64,000 nt of DNA. Origin: an uncultured Clostridium sp. Lineage in GTDB: Bacteria > Bacillota > Clostridia > TANB77 > CAG-508. Position 1 is the first letter of the stretch; the number at the start of each line of letters is the position of its first letter. The notes beneath the pieces are model-generated. The model was not told the DNA's origin and searched no databases. It saw nothing but the letters and a program-made list of their open reading frames with translations. Position numbers and translations under genes: made by a program. Location of the stretch: the NCBI GenBank assembly GCA_900553685.1, contig USEI01000005.1, positions 1-64,000 on the forward strand, in the 5' to 3' direction. Below are positions 58,145 through 64,000 of this stretch, one piece after another.

Positions 58145-59776
58145 CTAATATATTTTTTTGAATAATTTTGCTTTTTTCTTATCTATATACTTACTTAAAA
58201 TAAAATTAATTAAAAAAGTTATAACAAAAATTGTAAATAAAAATATACTTGACCTAATAATTATTTTACTAATAACAAAAATGCATCCCGAAATAAAAAA
58301 TGTATAAAAAAGTTCATACATAATATTAGTATTTTGTTTCATCATTGTATATTCACTATTCCAATTCATTTGTGGATTTTGTAAATCTATTAACAATTTA
58401 CATTTTTCTCCAATAACATTTATAAAACATAAACTTAAAAATATTATAAACGTGAATAATAAATTTTTTGTAAATATTAAAAAAGCTATACTAACAATCA
58501 AACTTGCTAAAGTATTAATTAAAATTCCAATTCTAATTTTTATTTTAAATTGTTTATATAAATCTATAGGTAAAAATTTAATAAGTATTGCATTATTACT
58601 ATCCCTTGAAATAGCAATAATTGAACTAAAATTTAACATATAAAAAACTTGTCCTACTATTAAAAATATCGATATTCCTAAAGAAGAATTAACAATACTT
58701 TTAAATGACTCAATTAAATCCAAGCCAACTAATTTTGCAAATTGCATTAAAAATAAAACTATAGCTAAAATACATATTGGATAAAGAAGTGGCATTATAA
58801 CACATTCTATACAAAAAATTGGTGTTCTTAATAATGTTTTCCATTCTTTAATAATATAAGTTTTATTCATTTTCTTACTTTCAAAATCTTTTAAATTTAA
58901 TTCTTTAAATTCACATTTTGTATTTTTATCACTATTTATTGTTGTTCCAATCGCACCTTTTAAATATATTTTTGAAATTATAAAAATTATTATAAAATAA
59001 CAAATAATACTTTCTAGATAATATAATATTAAATTTTTTAATCCGTCAATATTATCATAATTTAATAAAGTGTTCATAATCGGCTTTATTAATATAAAAT
59101 AATCAGCAATACTTTCTGCTAAACCATTTGTTTTTAATATTATATTCCTAAATCCAGATACAGATATTGTTTGATTATTACTAAAAATCATGGTCACAAA
59201 TCCCATTAAAAACATTGAAATAATTATTGTTATATAAAGAACTTTATTTTTGTTTTTTATAAAATTTGTAAATCTCATAATGATTGCAATAATTAATGAT
59301 GTAAGTAATATTGGAATTATTGGAAGTATTAAAAGTACTAAAAACATATATATATAAAACAAAAAAATTACCTTGGTTAATATCCCATATACTATCATTG
59401 GAATTCCAAGCATTATTACTTCCATTTGATATTCAGAAATTATCATATTAAAAAATTTAGCATGTAAAATATCTTTTGGATATATTGGCATTCTAAGTAA
59501 TATTTTTAAGTCTTTAGAAAAATACAAAACATTCAAACTTTCAAAAACGCTTTTAGCAAATAATATAAAAAAATTCATTAGCAATAAAATATTTACAAAA
59601 GCATAAGCTTGATTAATTTTAATTAATTGTTTAGTTACAATGTAACTAAACAAAATCATCATTATACTCAAAAATAAAAAAACAATACTAAAAGCAATAC
59701 CTCCTAATATTAAGCTTTTTTTAGAAGGATTTGTTCTTATAGAATTTTTTAAAATAACTTTAGTTAAACTTTTCAT
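58145..59776 (-). CDS. ABC transporter permease
   Basis: This 543-residue protein has about 12 membrane segments and no large soluble domain. It is encoded 6 bases after its ATPase, with its ribosome site within that gene's end, so the two are translated together. The DHxC-like length and the paired layout fit an ABC-2-type exporter permease of the kind common in Firmicutes. No substrate-specific motif is visible. The family is inferred mainly from context. Confidence 0.72.
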   Translation of the reverse strand: MKSLTKVILKNSIRTNPSKKSLILGGIAFSIVFLFLSIMMILFSYIVTKQLIKINQAYAFVNILLLMNFFILFAKSVFESLNVLYFSKDLKILLRMPIYPKDILHAKFFNMIISEYQMEVIMLGIPMIVYGILTKVIFLFYIYMFLVLLILPIIPILLTSLIIAIIMRFTNFIKNKNKVLYITIIISMFLMGFVTMIFSNNQTISVSGFRNIILKTNGLAESIADYFILIKPIMNTLLNYDNIDGLKNLILYYLESIICYFIIIFIISKIYLKGAIGTTINSDKNTKCEFKELNLKDFESKKMNKTYIIKEWKTLLRTPIFCIECVIMPLLYPICILAIVLFLMQFAKLVGLDLIESFKSIVNSSLGISIFLIVGQVFYMLNFSSIIAISRDSNNAILIKFLPIDLYKQFKIKIRIGILINTLASLIVSIAFLIFTKNLLFTFIIFLSLCFINVIGEKCKLLIDLQNPQMNWNSEYTMMKQNTNIMYELFYTFFISGCIFVISKIIIRSSIFLFTIFVITFLINFILSKYIDKKKAKLFKKIY

Positions 59777-59782
59777 ATAAAA

Positions 59783-60505
59783 CTACTCCTCTATAATTTT
59801 TAAGAAAGATTCCTCTAAAGAATCTGGAGTTTTATACTTCTCTTTTAACTCTTCAGTAGTACCAACAAAAATAATTTTTCCTTTATCTATTACTGCAATT
59901 TTATCACATAATTTTTCAGCCACTTCCAAAACATGTGTAGAAAAAAATACAGTATTTCCTTTTTTACTATGTTCTTTCATTAATTTTTTTAAAGTATATG
60001 AAGCTTTAGGGTCTAAACCTGTCATAGGCTCATCTAAAATCCAATTTTTAGGATTATATAAAAGCACACTTATTATAAGTAATTTTTGTTTCATTCCATG
60101 TGAATAACTCTGAATTCTATCTCTAAGCTGATTGTAAATACCAAATTCTCTAGCAAGTTTTTGTACTTTATCTAGTCTTTCTGCTGGAGGTACTTTGTAA
60201 ACATCAGAAATAAAATTTAAATACTCAAGTCCTGTTAATTTTTCAAAAGCATCTGGTGTATCCGGTACAAATCCAAACATTTTTTTTGCTTCTATCGGAT
60301 TTTTCTTTATACTCTTTCCATCAATAAGTATATCTCCTTCATCAATATCTAAAACTCCTGTAATCATCTCTATTGTTGTAGTTTTTCCTGCGCCATTTGG
60401 TCCAATAAAGCCAAACACTATTCCATCATCTATTTTTAAATTCATATTCTCAATAACTTTTTCACTCTTAACATAAGATTGACTTACATTTTTAATTTCT
60501 ATCAT
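59783..60505 (-). CDS. ABC transporter ATP-binding protein
   Basis: 240 residues. Walker A GPNGAGKTTTIEMITG near residue 35, Q loop FGFVPDTPDAF, signature SYSHGMKQKLLI near 131 (SHGMK in place of LSGGQ), Walker B NWILDEPMTGLDP near 152 and His switch STHVLE near 182. It powers the exporter formed with the following permease. The altered signature is common in ABC-2-type ATPases. Start after AGGAG. Confidence 0.93.
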   Translation of the reverse strand: MIEIKNVSQSYVKSEKVIENMNLKIDDGIVFGFIGPNGAGKTTTIEMITGVLDIDEGDILIDGKSIKKNPIEAKKMFGFVPDTPDAFEKLTGLEYLNFISDVYKVPPAERLDKVQKLAREFGIYNQLRDRIQSYSHGMKQKLLIISVLLYNPKNWILDEPMTGLDPKASYTLKKLMKEHSKKGNTVFFSTHVLEVAEKLCDKIAVIDKGKIIFVGTTEELKEKYKTPDSLEESFLKIIEE

Positions 60506-60514
60506 TTGTTTCTC

Positions 60515-61918
60515 CTAATTTATAATTTTTACACTTAATACTTTATTAAAATTTGTATTTGTTAACTCAATACTAACATTTTTATAATTTAAATTTTTTT
60601 TTTTTAGAATTTTCATATTATTAATACATTTAAAAAAATTATCATTTTTAATCTGAATTGCAAATTCTTTTTCGTGTCTGTTTGGAACAAATATTATTGT
60701 ATACTCTTTTAAAGCTGCTTTTCCGTCAAATTCTTTAATAAGTTTAAATAATTCATCATAAACTTTTATTGTTAACTTTAAATCTGCTATTGTTCTCATT
60801 AGTGGAGCTGTATATCTCATTAATTTTATATCATACATATCATCAATAAATTGATTTTTGTCTATACTAAGTTTCTTTAATATATAATCTATTTTTATTT
60901 GTAGAGTATCATAATTAATACATCCTGTTGTATCACTTATCCTTTCAAGCGCTACCTTAGTTTTATTTCTTTTGTGAATTTTATTTTCTTCCACTTCTTT
61001 AAAAAATTTAAAACATTCTTTTACTCTTTTATATTTTTCACTATCCATCAGGATTTCATCAACTGCTACAATATCTCCGTATCCCATTATAAATAAAATT
61101 TCTGGAATTTGATTTTTTATTTCTACAACATTTGGAATATTTTTAATTAAATCTTTATATGTATTTTCAACAAATTCATCACTTCCTTCTGTTGATAAAG
61201 ATGATATTAAAGTATGATATGAAATTAAAGTTTTTAAGGTCTGTATCAAATCTTTCATACTTATATGCATATCAATTTCTTTTAATTTTTCTTCTGTTAA
61301 CCCTATTTCTAACAAAATTTGTAAAACATATTTTGCTCCAAGTATATCATGCTTTGAAATATCTTCTACTACACCAATATCATGGATTAAGCAAAATATT
61401 TTTAATATAAATCTTGATTCTTTAGTTAAGTTCTCATATATTTTATGTAATTCTTTAATCTGCTTTTTATTTTCTTCGTTTTTATTAAAGTTAACTAACT
61501 CTTTATTTTGTGGAATATTGTAATTTGAAATTTGATAAGCATATATAGTATGAGCCATCCAACCATTCATTTTATATGTATTTGTTCCACCTCTTATAAC
61601 TTCATTCTCTTTTCTTAAAGTAGAACTAATTTTATCTATATAATTCTTTTTTCCGTCATATTTGCTATATAAAATCCACAATAATTTTGCAGAGTTTATA
61701 TCTAATAATAAATGAACAAAACTTTGATTTAAAACTTTCAAATCAATTTTTATATTATCTAAAAATAAATTAAAATCATTTCGAGCTTTTTCTCTCAGAA
61801 TATTTTGTTCTTCTTTATTTTCAGTTCTCTTTAATATTAACGCCATATCTTTATAATATTTATCATAATCAAATTCAAGTTCTTTTTGAGTTATATTTTT
61901 TATACCATAAATATCCAT
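60515..61918 (-). CDS. HD-domain protein of unknown substrate
   Basis: 467 residues. The HD ligands are AHTIYAYQI near residue 122, CLIHDIGVVED near 177 with KHDILGAKYVL just after, SYHTLIS near 237 and MGYGDIVAVDE near 277. A helical N-terminal region of about 110 residues and a C-terminal alpha/beta region of about 110 residues flank it. This is a nucleotide phosphohydrolase-type core with uncommon flanks. It is translated 9 bases after the S51 peptidase and precedes the ABC exporter. Function unknown. Confidence 0.75.
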   Translation of the reverse strand: MDIYGIKNITQKELEFDYDKYYKDMALILKRTENKEEQNILREKARNDFNLFLDNIKIDLKVLNQSFVHLLLDINSAKLLWILYSKYDGKKNYIDKISSTLRKENEVIRGGTNTYKMNGWMAHTIYAYQISNYNIPQNKELVNFNKNEENKKQIKELHKIYENLTKESRFILKIFCLIHDIGVVEDISKHDILGAKYVLQILLEIGLTEEKLKEIDMHISMKDLIQTLKTLISYHTLISSLSTEGSDEFVENTYKDLIKNIPNVVEIKNQIPEILFIMGYGDIVAVDEILMDSEKYKRVKECFKFFKEVEENKIHKRNKTKVALERISDTTGCINYDTLQIKIDYILKKLSIDKNQFIDDMYDIKLMRYTAPLMRTIADLKLTIKVYDELFKLIKEFDGKAALKEYTIIFVPNRHEKEFAIQIKNDNFFKCINNMKILKKKNLNYKNVSIELTNTNFNKVLSVKIIN

Positions 61919-61927
61919 TTTTCCACT

Positions 61928-62647
61928 CTATATTTTATAAATTATATTTTCTTTAATTTCTTTTTCTAAAAATTTATTATCTTTATATTCTATTTTATAT
62001 GCTTTAGCATTTTTAATGCTTTTTATAAGTTTAAATTCGTTGTTAATAAATTCTATTGCTGTTCCATTATCTAAAGCTATTCCTGGTAAGTTTTTATTTT
62101 TTATTGTTTCATAAAATTGTTTTCTCTTTTCTTTGCTTTTTTCATTATAATGCACACAATTTATTGCAGGTATTACTCCCATTCCCTCGATTAATTCATA
62201 ATTATACTTATACCAACAATATGAGCCTGCACTAAAGCCAGACATCACTATTCCATTTTCATAAGCTTCTTTTAATATTTTTATTAAATTAATTCTATTC
62301 CATTCTGAAAGCATAAATTTTGTGTTTCCACCGCCTATATATATAATATCTGCGGTTAGAACCTTTTCTTTAAATTCTTCACAATTTTTAGCTTCTTTTC
62401 CGATTATTTCTAATTTATCAACTATACATCCAAAATTTTCGTAAATATTTTTTATTGCTTTATAATATAAAATATTTTCTTTTGAGGCTGTTCCTATAAA
62501 TAATAACTTTGGATTTTTCTTATTAGAAAGTTTAACAATTTCTTTATCAATGCTTTCTGTTTGATAAAAAAGTTGTTTGTCATCTTTTGTTTCAAAGTTA
62601 TAACCTTTAATTAATCCGCCTCCTATGGTAACTAGCTTTTTATCCAT
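61928..62647 (-). CDS. Peptidase S51 (PepE-like)
   Basis: 239 residues. The nucleophile Ser is in MSGFSAGSYCWYKY near residue 136, in the usual G-x-S-A-G turn. TADIIYIGGGNTKFMLSEW near 99 and INCVHYNEKSKEKR near 165 (probable catalytic His) fit the aspartyl dipeptidase/cyanophycinase-type fold. It probably cuts alpha-aspartyl dipeptides or a related small substrate in the cytosol. Start after AGAGGT. It lies between the UDG-like gene and the HD gene. Confidence 0.87.
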   Translation of the reverse strand: MDKKLVTIGGGLIKGYNFETKDDKQLFYQTESIDKEIVKLSNKKNPKLLFIGTASKENILYYKAIKNIYENFGCIVDKLEIIGKEAKNCEEFKEKVLTADIIYIGGGNTKFMLSEWNRINLIKILKEAYENGIVMSGFSAGSYCWYKYNYELIEGMGVIPAINCVHYNEKSKEKRKQFYETIKNKNLPGIALDNGTAIEFINNEFKLIKSIKNAKAYKIEYKDNKFLEKEIKENIIYKI

Positions 62648-62659
62648 AAAACACCTCTT

Positions 62660-63310
62660 TTACAATTCATTCTGCATAATCCATTTAATATCTTCTATTG
62701 ATTTACCTATATTAAACCTACCATTTCCTATTGGATAATATACTGAATAAAATTTATATTCTTTAGAATTAATTTCTCTTTTAAAAAGCTTTTTTCTACA
62801 AACAGATACAGAAATTTTTTCTTTTAAAACTATTGAACTTACCTGATTTCCAAACAAAATTATTACTTTTGGATTTATTATATCTATTTCTTTTTCAAGT
62901 AACTCTAAATATTCTTTATAAACACTATCTGGCAATGGTCTTGCATCCACCTGTGTACATTTTCCTAAGTTAGTAATAAAATATTTGTTTTTTTCTACAT
63001 TTTTATAAACTTCATCAGCAAATTCTTCTGTCCAATCTATAGGTTTTAAACTTTTAATTTTTTTATAAACGGTTTCATCAAGTAAATCTAAATTATAAAA
63101 CAAATCCCAAATATTTTTTGTTCCAATCCATGGAGATTTTCTTCCTTTCCAAGTTTTACTAGAAGCTATATTTCTACCTGTTGGATTCATAAAAACAAAA
63201 CAAATATCTGGATTTATGGTGCAACCCCCATTATATATTGAGTCTAATTCTTTTGCACCATATTTTTCTTGAAGCTTATCATATTCTATACTTAACTCTT
63301 CTAACTTCAT
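62660..63310 (-). CDS. Uracil-DNA glycosylase superfamily protein
   Basis: 216 residues. Superfamily signs are the first catalytic-site loop FVFMNPTGRN near residue 38, FITNLGKCTQVDARPLPD near 111, INPKVIILFGNQ near 146, and a C-terminal YYPIGNGR segment. The Fe-S cysteines of family 4/5 enzymes are not all present. It may remove uracil or another damaged base from DNA, or be a non-catalytic relative. It directly follows dxr (18 bases) and is co-transcribed with it. Confidence 0.7.
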   Translation of the reverse strand: MKLEELSIEYDKLQEKYGAKELDSIYNGGCTINPDICFVFMNPTGRNIASSKTWKGRKSPWIGTKNIWDLFYNLDLLDETVYKKIKSLKPIDWTEEFADEVYKNVEKNKYFITNLGKCTQVDARPLPDSVYKEYLELLEKEIDIINPKVIILFGNQVSSIVLKEKISVSVCRKKLFKREINSKEYKFYSVYYPIGNGRFNIGKSIEDIKWIMQNEL

Positions 63311-63328
63311 AATTCCACCAAATCATTT

Positions 63329-64000
63329 TCAACCTATTAATTCTCTAGTTTTTTCTTTTACTTCTTTATCAAATTCTAAAATATCTTCTACTGTTTTCAA
63401 CTCTCTTTTTTCATACATATTCATAACTTTTTCTAGCATATTTGGAATATCAGTATATTTAATTTTTTTATTTAAAAAACTATCTACTAGCACTTCATTT
63501 GCTGCATTCAAAACTACTTGAAAACTATGTCCTTTTTCTATTGCATCATAAGCAAGTTTTAAACACTTAAATTTTTTCAAATCTGGTTTTTCAAATTTTA
63601 AGTCAACAATCTCAAATAAGTCTAATTTCTCAATATTATTTTCTAATCTATTTGGGAAATTTAAAGCATAAGCTATTGGTATTTGCATAGACTTTGGACC
63701 AATATTTGCCATAATTGTTCCATCTTTAAATTGAACCATTGAATGAACTAAACTTTTTCTATGAACTACTACTTCTATTTGGTTAGGCTCTACATTAAAT
63801 AGCCATTTTGCTTCAATTATTTCAAATCCTTTATTCATCATAGTAGAAGAGTCTATTGTTACTTTAGGTCCCATATTCCAAGTTGGATGATTTAAAGCTT
63901 CTTCAACTGTTATTTTATCTGATATCTCTTTATCAAAAAAAGGACCACCAGAAGCTGTTAATAATATTTTATCAATTTTATTGCTTTCTTCACCATTTAA
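63329..64000 (-). CDS. dxr: 1-deoxy-D-xylulose-5-phosphate reductoisomerase, 5' part outside the window
   Basis: The open frame runs past the window end, so only the C-terminal 224 residues or so are seen. Signatures are LLTASGGPFFD near the cut edge, PKVTIDSSTMMNKGFE, and EVVVHRKSLVHSMVQ with DGTIMANIGP, all from the catalytic domain. The enzyme forms methylerythritol phosphate for isoprenoid synthesis. The ATG at 63874 is internal, not the start. It seems to head the operon running down to 56195; rseP, which usually follows dxr in Clostridia, is replaced by a UDG-like gene. Confidence 0.95.
   Translation of the reverse strand, partial: LNGEESNKIDKILLTASGGPFFDKEISDKITVEEALNHPTWNMGPKVTIDSSTMMNKGFEIIEAKWLFNVEPNQIEVVVHRKSLVHSMVQFKDGTIMANIGPKSMQIPIAYALNFPNRLENNIEKLDLFEIVDLKFEKPDLKKFKCLKLAYDAIEKGHSFQVVLNAANEVLVDSFLNKKIKYTDIPNMLEKVMNMYEKRELKTVEDILEFDKEVKEKTRELIG

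Overview
The window comes from a very A+T-rich bacterial chromosome. The gene set is typical of Firmicutes, most likely an uncultured host-associated member of the Clostridia. The evidence is a SAM-I riboswitch ahead of metK, a clustered der-plsY-gpsA set, a small RelP/RelQ-type alarmone synthetase, a zinc-binding RpmF, SH3b and dockerin-like cell-wall hydrolases, AGGAGG ribosome sites almost everywhere, and housekeeping sigma promoters with 17-base spacers. Nearly all genes lie on the minus strand. No integrase, transposase or CRISPR array is visible.

Layout. 1-64 is the 3' part of a tRNA-Thr(CGT). 480-1960 holds two small plus-strand genes that share a 20-base promoter core. The first is G+C-rich and looks foreign. 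A tiny promoter-ORF-terminator unit (1983-2178) and a uracil permease follow. From 3755 the minus strand carries a membrane beta-propeller protein, a dockerin-bearing glucosaminidase, metK with its SAM riboswitch, and a rhomboid-polA-membrane protein operon. Next come an MBL/ComB-like/QueH cluster, two envelope-glycan genes, and ruvB, ligA and pgsA. A UPF0182 protein and ftsY are followed by two more secreted wall enzymes (28-30 kb) and a HipA-like kinase gene with an apparent 5' frameshift. Then come asnB, mutS, two mTERF-like helical-repeat proteins and miaB.

The plus strand resumes at 39.6-42.3 kb with a J-domain pair (one copy without HPD) and asd. From 42.6 kb minus-strand genes return: a lipoprotein, dtd, gpsA-plsY-der, a PTPS_related membrane protein, a dCMP deaminase and rpmF. 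A region rich in nucleotide enzymes follows. It has an 840-residue adenosine deaminase fused to a Rossmann/SLOG-like domain, an HD hydrolase and an alarmone synthetase. The last 8 kb looks like one long operon running from dxr (cut by the window end) through a UDG-like protein, an S51 peptidase, an HD protein, an ABC exporter and a HAM1-like NTPase to a GT-C glycosyltransferase.

The best candidate for something undescribed is the deaminase-SLOG fusion (51537-54059) beside the alarmone synthetase-HD pair. All metal-binding deaminase residues are present and the C-terminal domain looks like a nucleotide-binding sensor, so a nucleotide-signalling or stress/defence role is plausible but unproven. 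Next in interest are the paired bacterial mTERF-like proteins between miaB and mutS, the structured leader before the gene at 1598, and the hairpin that buries the asnB ribosome site. Family calls rest on motif reading without database searches.
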